NCBI GenBank assembly: GCA_963849105.1
Contig: CAWKGD010000003.1
Span: 248,001 to 312,000 of the forward strand
Direction of reading: 5' to 3'
From: CAVRXQ01 sp963849105
Lineage (GTDB): Bacteria > Actinomycetota > Acidimicrobiia > Acidimicrobiales > Bog-793
Length of the DNA stretch: 64,000 bases
Part shown: positions 34,106-42,400 of the stretch, piece by piece
How positions within the stretch are numbered: the stretch's first letter is position 1
How the letters are laid out: each line of letters begins with the position of its first letter
Notes under the pieces: model-generated
The model's input: the letters and a program-made list of their open reading frames with translations, nothing else
Databases searched by the model: none
Told to the model about the DNA's origin: nothing
Program-made: the position numbers and the translations under genes

Positions 34106-35176
34106 TCACGGCGAGAGACTGTTTTGGCGTTCATCCACAGAAGCCCGTTCGCGCAGGCGGGCGTCGACATCTGACGCATACAGCACCCCTGACGGATGCC
34201 CGCCGACTTCAACGAGCAGGGATCTGCGTCTGGACTCTGAGAAGGCATCGAGTGCCGTCGGGTAGAGGTCGTCTTCCGGGCTGAGCAACGGAGCGAACGT
34301 ATCCACCACGTCGCGAAGCGTCGACGCGCGCGGGTGAGCAGCGAGGTCGCTCGCCGAGACGACCCCGATGCCCGTGCCGTCATCGACAACGGCGAAGGCC
34401 CGGTTCGGGAATTGCCGGAGGAGTGAGGTCACGTCCTCCACCGACTCGTTCGCTTGCAGCCCCCACGAATCTTCGACCATCGCGTCTTTCACCTTGAGCC
34501 CGTGCAGCAGCTCGCCAGCCATCGCCATGCGTTGTTCGGCGCTAGAGCCGAGAACCAAGAGGAAGCCGATGAGCGCCAACCACAGGTCGACCATCACTCC
34601 GACAACGATCATCAGGATCGCGATGGCCGTCGCCATGCGCGCCGCGATCTCCGTGGCGACCGCGCGATCCCTCTTCTGAGAGAGAAGTCCGCGCAGCGCG
34701 CGACCCCCATCAAGCGGCAGCGCCGGAAGAAGATTCAGGCCGGCGAGCGCGACATTCGCCCAAATCACGCGAACGAGCCATGCTCGGCCGAACAGCGTCG
34801 GGGGCCAAATTCGCATTCCGATCGCCAGCGCGACGGCGGTGAGCACAGCGGCGATTCCGCAGTTCGAGAGGGGACCGACGAGCGAGATCGCGGCTTCGTC
34901 AGTCGGGGAGCGGCCAAGGCCAACGATTTCAGAGAATCCTCCGAGGGGCATGAGCACCGCGCCACGCACCTTGTGACCACGATGTCGCGCCAACACACAG
35001 TGCGCCAACTCATGCACAACGACGCAGGCGAATACGACGACGATCCATTCAACCTCGGAGAGTGCCTTCGACGCCGTCACTCCGGGGCCGACGGCGAACA
35101 GCACGAGAAAGACGAGCGACCAATGCAACCGGATCGGTATCCCAGCGATCTTGCCGACCGTGACCGAACCCTTCAT
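34106..35176 (-). CDS. Site-2 protease family (M50B) zinc metalloprotease with CBS domains
   Basis: A 356-residue intramembrane protease. It starts 'MKGSVTVGKIAGIPIRLHWS', the usual beginning of this subfamily. The zinc site is 'CVVVHELAHCVLA' (HExxH), and the third ligand is in 'LLPALPLDGGRALRG'. Six helices are followed by a pair of CBS motifs ('VKDAMVEDSWGLQANESVED', 'FAVVDDGTGIGVVSASDLAA'). Codons from 35269 are also open, but the internal ATG at 35176 with a nearby GGAGAG is preferred. A regulated-intramembrane-proteolysis role is possible; no anti-sigma partner is adjacent. Confidence 0.9.
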   Translation of the reverse strand: MKGSVTVGKIAGIPIRLHWSLVFLVLFAVGPGVTASKALSEVEWIVVVFACVVVHELAHCVLARHRGHKVRGAVLMPLGGFSEIVGLGRSPTDEAAISLVGPLSNCGIAAVLTAVALAIGMRIWPPTLFGRAWLVRVIWANVALAGLNLLPALPLDGGRALRGLLSQKRDRAVATEIAARMATAIAILMIVVGVMVDLWLALIGFLLVLGSSAEQRMAMAGELLHGLKVKDAMVEDSWGLQANESVEDVTSLLRQFPNRAFAVVDDGTGIGVVSASDLAAHPRASTLRDVVDTFAPLLSPEDDLYPTALDAFSESRRRSLLVEVGGHPSGVLYASDVDARLRERASVDERQNSLSP

Positions 35177-35489
35177 CGACTCTCCCGACTCCGATGACGA
35201 GCCTGCACGAGCTCGACGCACCCATCCAGGGGACGAAGTCATCTCCGACATCACGGTGACTGAGCTCATCGTGACCCAGGCCAGAGCTGGCTAGCTTCGG
35301 CCTCGGTCAGATCCTTCGTCCGGGCTTCGCCATCGACAGTGTTCTCGTAAAGGGTCCCGCAGCCGGCGGATCTGATGACGAACGCCCCTAGGCACGGCGC
35401 GCGGCGGATGTCCTGGATGGACGTGGATGTGTAATTCGTCTGTCGTGTTGGCGTGAGCCAGCGTGGGAGGCTGTGACAAGGAGGCGTGC

Positions 35490-35684
35490 ATGATGGCGGA
35501 CGGACCCGATTTGGAACAGCGAGTGAAGGATTTGGAGAAACGCCTGAAGGGCCTTGAGGGCAAGCGCGCGAGCGAACATACGTTCAAGTCAATTGCTGAC
35601 CTCCACGTCAGACTCAGCAAGCTCGAAACAGATTTGAAAAATGCGGTGCGCACGTTCGCGAAACCAGCACGCGGCTCTCGCTAA
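35490..35684 (+). CDS. Small coiled-coil protein
   Basis: A 64-residue protein starting MMADGPDLEQRVKDLEKRLK behind a strong AAGGAGG site. Heptad-like Leu/charged repeats cover residues about 8-30 and 40-55 ('ADLHVRLSKLETDLKNAV'). No domain is recognised. It is a monocistronic short gene divergent from the site-2 protease gene. Confidence 0.6.
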   Translation: MMADGPDLEQRVKDLEKRLKGLEGKRASEHTFKSIADLHVRLSKLETDLKNAVRTFAKPARGSR

Positions 35685-35803
35685 GGACCTTGTGCACCTA
35701 TCTCCAACGCGAATGCGCAGTCTCCCAGCGCAGGCAGCGGCTACTTGCTCAGTCCGCACGCCTGATGATCGACCGCGTGAGCCCCATCTCCTCGCCGGAA
35801 GGC

Positions 35804-35989
35804 TTACGACGAGGTCAGTGGCGACGGATGGCGCACGGGTCGATCGGGGTGTACGTAGGCGCCAACCGGGCAGTACACCTCACGCGTCTCGGTATCGAAG
35901 TCGAGCGGGTATTTGCACACCTCGCACCGCCCAAACCGGCGCGCTGCCACTGCAAGCTCGTCCTCGGACCGTGGGTCGTTAACGGTCAC
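35804..35989 (-). CDS. Small zinc-ribbon-like protein
   Basis: About 61 residues from GTG 35989. It contains 'RRFGRCEVCKYPLDFDTETR' and 'EVYCPVGAYVHPDRP', i.e. a CxxC pair with a third Cys and a His, a half zinc ribbon. An AGGAGG lies immediately against the GTG, leaving almost no spacing, so the start is uncertain. It directly follows the small membrane gene. Confidence 0.4.
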   Translation of the reverse strand: MTVNDPRSEDELAVAARRFGRCEVCKYPLDFDTETREVYCPVGAYVHPDRPVRHPSPLTSS

Positions 35990-35993
35990 CCTC

Positions 35994-36176
35994 CTAGCCC
36001 GAACGCCTTGCGAGGAGTACTGACAGGGAGGCCGCCAGTGCACAGGCCGCCCCAGCGATCGCCCACCAACCGACAGTCGTGTGCGCGACGCCTCGCTCCA
36101 GTTCGATACCGAAAATGAGGGCACAGACACACGCGGCAAAAAAGAGTGCCCCTCTTAGGCCTCTCAGCCCTCTCAT
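35994..36176 (-). CDS. Small two-helix membrane protein
   Basis: A 60-residue protein from ATG 36176 with helices 'GALFFAACVCALIFGIEL' and 'TVGWWAIAGAACALAASLSV' joined by a short loop, ending in 'LLARRSG'. Hydrophobicity and the two-helix hairpin support a real gene. No family is recognised. It is followed at once by the zinc-ribbon-like ORF. Confidence 0.5.
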   Translation of the reverse strand: MRGLRGLRGALFFAACVCALIFGIELERGVAHTTVGWWAIAGAACALAASLSVLLARRSG

Positions 36177-36283
36177 CTGAAACCCCCTCACACGCTCTTG
36201 CCCTTGACGATACGCGCCGCACACATGGGACGAGATAAGAGTCGCTCGGTCCGTAGGATGCCCGTTCAGTTATCGTGACATTG

Positions 36284-36505
36284 ATGAGCATTTTTCGCCG
36301 TAGACATCGCGATGCTCATGCAAACGACGCACTCTCCGAATTAGAGGAAATCGAATCAAATCCCGAACTACGTACCGCGGAGGCTTCGGTGAATCGGCTT
36401 CCTCCTCCGCCGCCATCGATGAATCCATTTTTCGACGTTGTCGCGGGTTCACGTCCTCGGCTCGTCAGCTTCCCTGAGGAAGAGGAGTCGCCCGAGCAGT
36501 CTTAA
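36284..36505 (+). CDS. Small hypothetical protein
   Basis: A 73-residue protein starting MSIFRRRHRDAHANDALSEL, with an acidic middle, a Pro5 run ('RLPPPPPSMNPFFDVV') and an acidic C-terminus. GTG 36275 is an alternative start. The Pro-rich disordered character gives no function. The following 36506-36730 stretch holds nothing I can support. Confidence 0.45.
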   Translation: MSIFRRRHRDAHANDALSELEEIESNPELRTAEASVNRLPPPPPSMNPFFDVVAGSRPRLVSFPEEEESPEQS

Positions 36506-36730
36506 CGGGCGCCCATAGTCGCACCCACGGAAACCGTCCCCGGAGCAAGGAGTGATCCGCCGCTCGGAGATCGTTGACGTCGCTCATGCTCCACTCACGA
36601 TTGCCCGTACTAACTCTTCGTCAGGAGTCGACACGCGAATCTCTTGATGCACTCGGATGTCCCGCCTGTTGATGATGCTGATGAGAGCAAACTTTCCGTG
36701 CGCTTCTCCCGGCGAGGAAGGTCGAACGAA

Positions 36731-37045
36731 CTACTCCGACTTGTCAAAAGTGAGTTCCGGGTGTCGGCGGCTCCCTTTCCAGACGACGCGATCACGAAAC
36801 ACGTGCAGAACACCGTGCGGGAGCGGTGTGACTAGTTTTCCCCTCGAATGAGGAACCAACCAGGGTCGATGACTGCGATCAGCGAGGCCCGAGAGTCCTT
36901 CTTCTGAATAGAGGCGCAACCAACGGTGGACCGATTGGCGACCGACGCCATAGCGACGAGCGACGTCGGTGACACTCGCCGCCTGTTCGAGCACCTCGAG
37001 CACGGCCTTAAACCGCTGTTCCACGAGCCCCAGCTCCACCAGCAC
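36731..37045 (-). pseudogene. IS481-family transposase, N-terminal fragment
   Basis: The first ~70 codons read 'VEQRFKAVLEVLEQAASVTD', 'VARRYGVGRQSVHRWLRLY' and 'GLSGLADRSHRPWLVPH', the helix-turn-helix region of IS481 transposases. After that the frame continues into unrelated sequence. The DDE catalytic domain is missing. Four short repeats at 37117-37214, just upstream of the transposase start, look like the element's end. Confidence 0.85.
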
Positions 37046-37116
37046 GACGGCCCCCTTCTTCGTCCCGGGCGGTCGAATCCGCGACGAAGAACGATGCTTT
37101 GAACGAGGGGGTTGGG

Positions 37117-37214
37117 TGTCGCCTATCTACCGGAGCCAGTGTCGCCTATCTACCGAAGCCGCGTCCGGGAACTGTCGCACATCTACCGGAGCCAATGTGT
37201 CGCAGATCTACCGA
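37117..37214. repeat. Four direct repeats TGTCGCnnATCTACCG (IS-end type)
   Basis: Copies start at 37117, 37140, 37173 and 37198, the first three extending into 'gagcc' or 'aagcc'. Spacings of 23, 33 and 25 bp are irregular. They sit between the IS481 fragment and att copy 2. They are best explained as multiple transposase-binding repeats of the IS end. Confidence 0.6.
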
Positions 37215-37235
37215 ACTACCACACTCTGCCTGGAC

Positions 37236-37290
37236 TTTCTTTCGAGCGGACGACGGGACTCGAACCCGCGACCCTCACCTTGGCAAGGTG
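37236..37290 (-). repeat. tRNA-Gly 3' fragment, att copy 2
   Basis: Matches the 3' half of the intact tRNA-Gly with a single change at the acceptor edge (cgagcgg for ggagcgg), through 'ccttggcaaggtg'. The left flank (ctgcctggactttctttc) resembles that of att copy 1 (ctacctgaactttctttc). The right flank leads to the same palindrome. It separates the 31-kb accessory region from the hipBA/TOTE island. Confidence 0.87.
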
Positions 37291-37380
37291 TTGCGAAATG
37301 TCTAGCAAGTTCGCTCGAGTTTGTTGAGCTGCGCCTCCGTTTGGGCCACCGTCTACCGAGATCCCCCGAATCGGCCCCCG

Positions 37381-37400
37381 TAGTAGACCGGTCTACTGAC
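37381..37400. promoter_or_regulatory. Palindrome beside att copy 2
   Basis: agtagaccggtctact is a perfect 16-bp palindrome. It is the counterpart of 6352-6371, and the preceding 30 bp (cgagat..cccgaat...ccc) are also conserved between the two sites. It marks the homologous left end of two elements that used the same tRNA. Confidence 0.6.
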
Positions 37401-37458
37401 GCTTGGGGGGTACTCGCGAGACCATGGATCCGGTGCCGCCCGACGCACCTATGCTCCT

Positions 37459-38688
37459 TTACTCGGTCGCTCGCAGCCGCCTGAGCTGATTCTCGATAGT
37501 CGTGACAAGTTCCGCAGGAACTCCCTGGGTCTCGTCGCGTGCAGCAGTGATCGCGTCACGAGCCTTCGCCAGGAGATCGCTAACGATCGCGGCGGCGCGA
37601 GTTCGTGAAAGCCCCCACTGGACTGCTTCGTTTTCGATTCGCTCCGTTGTGACGCGAGTTGTCCGGCGAACGTCGTCGATGTACATGGCAAGGCGATCGT
37701 CGCCGTATTGAAGCGTGCAAAGGAGGTCGTACAAAGGTGCCAGCGCCAGGCCCCCGGTGGGTTCGTGGAGCAACGAGAGATTCTTGGCGTGCGCGTCTCC
37801 GTTGCCAATCAAGACATTGAGGGTGACAGCCCGTAGCAGCTTCTCCAACGAATCCGGAGCCGCCACGGACTCCAAAATGCCGGCGATACGTCGGAGAGAC
37901 GGCCCGCCTTCCCCCTCATATTTCGTCTCGGGCGGCAGGTTCGTCGCCTGACAGAAGTCCTCTTGGTGGACGCGTTCAACGGAGCCGTCAGCACTCACAA
38001 TACGGTCGTATCGCTTGACCACGATCAGCTTGCGACCGCCAATCTCGGTCGTTTCGATCTCGGCAACGTCGAGATCGAGATGTCGCGCGATCCGCATGCA
38101 GAAGGCTTCGTTCTCCACCGTTTGCGGATATGTCGCTATCTCCGGCTTCAGGATGTGAGTCGACGGGGTCCCGTCGATCGGGCGGCCCCACGATCCGTCA
38201 GGCATTCGCGTCAAGACGAGCTTTTCCTGGATCCCTGCAAGGGAGATTCGGACCCGTCCGCCCACACCAAGAGGTGCACTGCGAAGGTCTTTGACCAGAT
38301 GAGCGATCTCGTCCGGACCCAGCGGCTGGGCCGTGACCGTGGTGGGATGAGAAGGAGGCGGATCCTCGTCGGGTTGGATGACGACTGCGCCCGCACAGTC
38401 TCGGCCGAGCTCCCGTATCAGCCCGAAAGTGTCCTCCGGTGAGACGCCAACGTCTCGGGCGATCGCAATCCGAGCATTGCCTTCGGGGAGCAGGCCGTCA
38501 AGGAACGGTCGGACGACGCCCTGGGTGTACCGGCGGGTCGCGATCGGGAGCGACAGCGAAAGCAAAGGCGTGCCCAACGGATACCGACCGAGCGCATCGC
38601 CGGTGTAGACGAGGCGAGGGCGCCCGCGCTCGCGGTCGATGGTTGCCACGCGGACGCCGTAGAGCCACACCGTCAGTGCGTCCGCCAC
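37459..38688 (-). CDS. hipA: HipA-family serine/threonine kinase toxin
   Basis: A 409-residue kinase of the HipA family; E. coli HipA phosphorylates glutamyl-tRNA synthetase. The HipA N1-type start is 'ALTVWLYGVRVATIDRERG'. The ATP loop region is 'GGRVRISLAGIQEKLVL', the nucleotide Lys is in 'STHILKPEIATYPQTVENE', the catalytic Asp in 'VLIGNGDAHAKNLSLLH', and the metal Asp in 'APLYDLLCTLQYG'. The start is GTG 38688, whose G is also the last base of the hipB TAG (TAGTG coupling). Longer readings upstream merely translate hipB and its operators. All catalytic residues are intact. Confidence 0.93.
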   Translation of the reverse strand: MADALTVWLYGVRVATIDRERGRPRLVYTGDALGRYPLGTPLLSLSLPIATRRYTQGVVRPFLDGLLPEGNARIAIARDVGVSPEDTFGLIRELGRDCAGAVVIQPDEDPPPSHPTTVTAQPLGPDEIAHLVKDLRSAPLGVGGRVRISLAGIQEKLVLTRMPDGSWGRPIDGTPSTHILKPEIATYPQTVENEAFCMRIARHLDLDVAEIETTEIGGRKLIVVKRYDRIVSADGSVERVHQEDFCQATNLPPETKYEGEGGPSLRRIAGILESVAAPDSLEKLLRAVTLNVLIGNGDAHAKNLSLLHEPTGGLALAPLYDLLCTLQYGDDRLAMYIDDVRRTTRVTTERIENEAVQWGLSRTRAAAIVSDLLAKARDAITAARDETQGVPAELVTTIENQLRRLRATE

Positions 38689-38945
38689 TACCAATCCGCC
38701 TTGTCCAGGGTGATTCGGACACCCAGTTGTCTCAGCACACGGAGGATGCGCTTCAGCTGCTCGGTCTCTTTCCCGCTCTCCAGTTCGGATAGGTAGCTCC
38801 GCTGCAGTCCGGCCATTTCGGCCAACTGCGCCTGGTTCAATCCCGCCTCCGTCCGGTAGTGGCGGATCGCATCGCCGAGTGAAGCCGCGGAATAGATCCG
38901 GAAAGGACCAGTTGAAGACCTCTGATCTTCTGGGTCTGTCGGCAT
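38688..38945 (-). CDS. hipB: HipB-family antitoxin (XRE-type HTH)
   Basis: An 85-residue DNA-binding antitoxin. The helix-turn-helix is 'LGDAIRHYRTEAGLNQAQLA' plus 'EMAGLQRSYLSELESGKE', then 'RILRVLRQLGVRITLDKADW'. The ATG at 38945 lies inside the first of four operator-like palindromes. Upstream in-frame codons only translate the operator repeats, so this start is preferred. HipB should repress its own operon and neutralise HipA. Confidence 0.92.
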   Translation of the reverse strand: MPTDPEDQRSSTGPFRIYSAASLGDAIRHYRTEAGLNQAQLAEMAGLQRSYLSELESGKETEQLKRILRVLRQLGVRITLDKADW

Positions 38946-39036
38946 ATTCCGACATTGTAGCACAGTCGGGATATTCCGACAATGTAGTGCTGTCCGGATT
39001 TTCCGACTGATACCCCGCGTCGGGATATTCCGACGC
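38937..39036. promoter_or_regulatory. hipBA operator array, four palindromes at 27-bp period
   Basis: Core sites are gtcggcatattccgac (38938-38953), gtcgggatattccgac (38965-38980), gtccggattttccgac (38992-39007) and gtcgggatattccgac (39019-39034). Each start is exactly 27 bp after the previous. The first overlaps the hipB start codon and the outermost is extended by gc/gc arms. By analogy with multi-operator hipBA promoters this is the HipB autoregulation region. Confidence 0.85.
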
Positions 39037-39158
39037 GGATGGGAAAATGTCAAGCGCGCTTTAGCTGCGTCTCGTCCGCCTTCAGAGCCGGATCGGCGAG
39101 AAAAAACGCTGTCGTCGGCACTGCTCAGTCATCGGAGCTTCAACGACTTCGTCATCGA

Positions 39159-41551
39159 TCAACGGCGCTCGAAGCCGAGACCGCAGAGGATCGGCAGGCG
39201 CTTGGCGAGCATGCGCGCCACGACCGGGACGCGACCGTCGACATAATCGTGAACTTGAACCGAATCCTTTGCTTCGCACGATCGCATGACCCGTCCGACG
39301 TACTGGACGAGTCGCCCCTTAAACGCAAGCGGAAACGTCAAAAAGAGCGTGTCGAGCGGCGGAGAATCGAACCCCTCTCCGAGATAACCACCGGTCGCAA
39401 CCAATACCGTGCCATCGCCCGGCCGTGCTCCAGCAAGCTCGTCAAACACCCTCGCTCTCGCTTTCTTGCCCATACCGCCTCGAAGAACAATCGGCGTGGC
39501 TCCGCTTTCCTCGAGAACCTTGACGAGCGATTCAAGGTGCTCGGTCCACTGGGTAAGAACGAGACAATTGCGACCGCTTCGCGACGCCTGGATCACATCG
39601 TCACCGATCTGTGCATTGCGGGCACCGTCTTCAACGACCGTCCGAAAGATCTCTTGGATCGATAACTCGTCGGCAGGGACCTCGTGAGCGGTGGGATGAA
39701 CGAACAGCTCCAGCCGCATCTCAGATTCGCCTCGCGCTCGCGTCGAATCGTGACGAATGGGGCCGCAGTACATCGCGATCAGACCTTCGAGGCCATCGCG
39801 CCGATATGGCGTGGCGGTCAGACCCAGCCAACGTCGCACGGGTATCTGTCGCACGCAGCGTTCGAACGTGACAGCTGGAACGTGGTGGCACTCGTCGATG
39901 ACGACGAGTCCGTAACCGGCGGTCACGTCCTCGAGGTCGTGTCTTCGCGCGAGACCCTGTGCCATTGCGATATCGACGACGCCGCGTTGACGATCGTGCC
40001 CGTCGCCGAGCTTTCCGATCTGGTCTTTCGACAGTCTGAGGTGAGTCCCGAGTCGGTCACGCCACTGGTCGACGAGCGGCTTGCGATCGACTATCACCAA
40101 CGTTGGGCGATCACGGTGAGCGATTAACGCGCAGGCCACGATGGTCTTGCCAGAACCCGGTGGCGCGACGAGGACACCGAGATCGTGATCGACCAAGTCG
40201 TCGAAGGCTCGGCGCTGCGCTGCAGTGAGCTCTGATGAGAGGTGCAAGCCGAGTGGGCTCGGGTCTGGCCACTGCTCCTTCACCTCAAGAGCGCTTCCCG
40301 CACCCGCGATCAAGTCGGAGGCCGCTTCGCGAAGACCCCGCGGGATCAGGAGCTGATCGAGACTCTCCTGATATGCGCGGATAAATCGCGGCGTTGCGTG
40401 GTTCGAGAATCGCAGCCGCTCGTTCTCGTAGAACTTCGGGTTGTGCAGCGATGCGAGGTGCTTGAGATCCGCGACGATCGGAGCCGGAAGTCCGATCCGG
40501 TCGATGGCGAGCATCGCGCCGGCGGCAGCGACGACGCGACCTGGGACGTTTTGGCGCTCCGCTCTCGACGATGCCCTTCGCGCGGGGCGGCGCGCGAGAG
40601 GACCGGCGCTGATCTCTGACACCAGCTGTGAGCCGAGTGCTGCGATCGCCTCTGCGGAACTCGGAACGATCGATGCGAGAAACTCCCACTGATCGTGGTA
40701 GGGCTTGAGCGTCGAGGGGTCGAGGAATACGGTCGTGCCCCTTTGCCTTGCGGAACCCTGGAGGGGCAAAGCGATGAGATTCCCGTACGTGCCCTTCGGA
40801 AGCGTGTCCTGAGCGGGGAAGAAGCGGTCATAACTCGAGAGGTCGATCTCTGCTCTTATTGTCATCGCCTCGCGAAGGAGATGGAAACCAATACGGCGTG
40901 CCGACGCGGCCGGAACGGCCTCGCGAAAGAAGGTCCAGACGTGGGCTCCGTCTCCCGACTTCGAGCGCTCGAGGGCCGCCTGGAGACCCATCGCGTTTGC
41001 TGCGTCGTAGAACGCAAGGGCATCCAGTATCCAGCTCGATCCGTCGAAGTCACAGGCGAGGAGGCGGCACATATCACCTCGCAGCAGGGGGTAAAGGCCC
41101 CCGCGTGGATCCGACCTGAGAGGTGCTCTGACAGCACCTTGTTCGTCAGGGGTAGCAACTGACGTTCGGAGGCGGAAGCCTTGACCCAACCGCCCTGCAC
41201 CGCAGGAGTCCAGCCCGACTTGCCTGATCGAGCGTTCTCCCATCGCAGCGCGTAGACATCGTCTCGGCCACGGAAGAGCGACCGATAGAGAGCGACCTTC
41301 TCCTCAGCGGGTGATCGCCGGTTCACGCGTCGCGATATCTGGCCCGACTGGTCCGTCGGGTCGAGCAGACGCGGGTCCCACGGTTGAACGGGGGCAGCCC
41401 GTCCGGGCTGATCGAGACCAAGCGCGCCGCGCAAACGCTCGTTCTCTTGTTCGAGTTCGCGAACTCGCGCGGCGAGCGAATCGTCGTTTGTGGAGGGAAC
41501 CACCGCGTCGAACGCTACAGATCGTCCTTCTCCCCGATCGCTGCCTCGCAC
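39159..41551 (-). pseudogene. TOTE conflict-system primase (AEP)-superfamily II helicase fusion, one frameshift
   Basis: About 797 residues across two frames. Order: a short coiled coil ('LAARVRELEQENERLRGAL'), then an archaeo-eukaryotic-type primase. The primase shows 'LYRSLFRGRDDVYALRWEN', then after the shift 'LLACDFDGSSWILDALAFY' with the DFD metal motif, and 'RSKSGDGAHVWTFFREAVP', 'GTYGNLIALPLQG'. A DEAD/DEAH-type helicase follows: 'GVLVAPPGSGKTIVACALI', 'LVVIDECHHVPAVTF', 'LGLTATPYRRDGLEG' and 'LVQYVGRVMRSCEAKD'. The frame changes near 41095 at a run of five C. The Cys cluster common after the first primase motif is absent. If the indel is a sequencing error, the protein is complete. 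It lies upstream of hipBA on the same strand. Confidence 0.85.
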
Positions 41552-41598
41552 TCCGAGTCGAGGCTTCTAGCTGTCTGAGCAGCGGGACGGAGTGGTTA

Positions 41599-41631
41599 GT
41601 AGAGCATCTCGTATTCGCAGTGATGCTCTAC
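41599..41631. promoter_or_regulatory. Inverted repeat upstream of the TOTE gene
   Basis: gtagagcatc (41599-41608) and gatgctctac (41622-41631) are perfect 10-bp inverted copies with a 13-nt centre, about 50 bp before the TOTE start. It could be an operator or a transcript hairpin. Confidence 0.5.
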
Positions 41632-41663
41632 TTTCGCCGACCGGGCCCGCTCTCGCGAGAAGG

Positions 41664-41745
41664 ATGCTGGTGAGGAGCTGTGAGCTTCGGTACCCGCACA
41701 TGCTGGTGAGGATCTGTGTGAGGAGTGTGAGGAGCTGTGAGGAGC
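41664..41745. repeat. Short direct repeats next to att copy 3
   Basis: Three copies of a gtgaggagctgtgag-like unit at about 41670, 41706 and 41730. The first two are preceded by atgctg. They end 3 bp before att copy 3. Repeats of this size beside an att core are typical of integrase arm-binding sites. Confidence 0.5.
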
Positions 41746-41747
41746 CA

Positions 41748-41796
41748 CTTTGGAGCGGACGACGGGACTCGAACCCGCGACCCTCACCTTGGCAAG
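41748..41796 (-). repeat. tRNA-Gly 3' fragment, att copy 3 (left end of the satellite element)
   Basis: A 49-bp exact match to 52434-52482, from 'ctttggagcgg' to 'ccttggcaag', i.e. the 3' part of the intact tRNA-Gly plus 3 bp. The two copies are 10,686 bp apart and enclose the integrase-to-ASCH gene set, so they are the direct-repeat ends of one integrated element. Confidence 0.92.
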
Positions 41797-41977
41797 TAGG
41801 AGCAGGCCAAATCTGCCACCTGCGGCGATGTTCGTATCTGGCGGTTTACCTGCTACTTGCTCAACCGCCCGACTCCGTTCGGAACCGTGATAATCCATTC
41901 CTTCGCGCCCGATCGCGCCCGGCGGCGGATTCGGGTGGTCATGGCTTTTCGGCGATGAGGGCGGCGCGCGTCACGCG

Positions 41978-42328
41978 TCAAACGGTGAAGGTCCACAGCC
42001 CGAGCTTGCCCGTAGCCGGTATCGGCGTCTCGAACGGTTGGGGATCGGCGAGCTGCCAGTGCCAGTGATCGGCCATCGCCCATTCGCTCTCGGAGTCTCG
42101 AACGCAGTCGAGCAGTTCCACCGTTCCGAGGATCGCGCCACGCGGGTAGTCGTCGAGGAGGTGGCCGTACCGAGCCATCGCCTCTCGATCGGCGCGGGCC
42201 CCAGCGTGGATGAGGAGTCGACCTCGATAGTTCGTCCGCCATGTGCGGTTTTCCGTCGTCTTCACGGCTGCCATGACGAGCGACGCGAAGGGCTGGCGAA
42301 TCGTAAGCGCTTTGATCTGGTCTGCCAT
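41978..42328 (-). CDS. ASCH-domain protein
   Basis: A 116-residue single-domain ASCH (PUA-like) protein. It starts 'MADQIKALTIRQPFASLVM' and has 'KTTENRTWRTNYRGRLLIHA' and 'GAILGTVELLDCV'. It ends 'PIPATGKLGLWTF'. ASCH proteins bind or act on RNA or modified bases and are common in phages. It lies at the left end of the satellite element, minus strand. Confidence 0.88.
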   Translation of the reverse strand: MADQIKALTIRQPFASLVMAAVKTTENRTWRTNYRGRLLIHAGARADREAMARYGHLLDDYPRGAILGTVELLDCVRDSESEWAMADHWHWQLADPQPFETPIPATGKLGLWTFTV

Positions 42329-42400
42329 CCTTCATTGTATCGCACCTGGTCAGAGGCGTAAAAGGTCGATCCTCGCAAGCCCGGCAGTACCATCGGTCAC

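Noticed and set aside
37117..37214. Possible CRISPR array beside att copy 2
   Set aside because: Repeat length of 16-21 bp with irregular 23/33/25-bp spacing and no spacers of constant length or cas genes.
38937..39036. Possible CRISPR-like repeat array upstream of hipB
   Set aside because: Units are palindromes with 11-bp gaps at 27-bp period, too short for spacers, and adjoin hipB; they fit operators.
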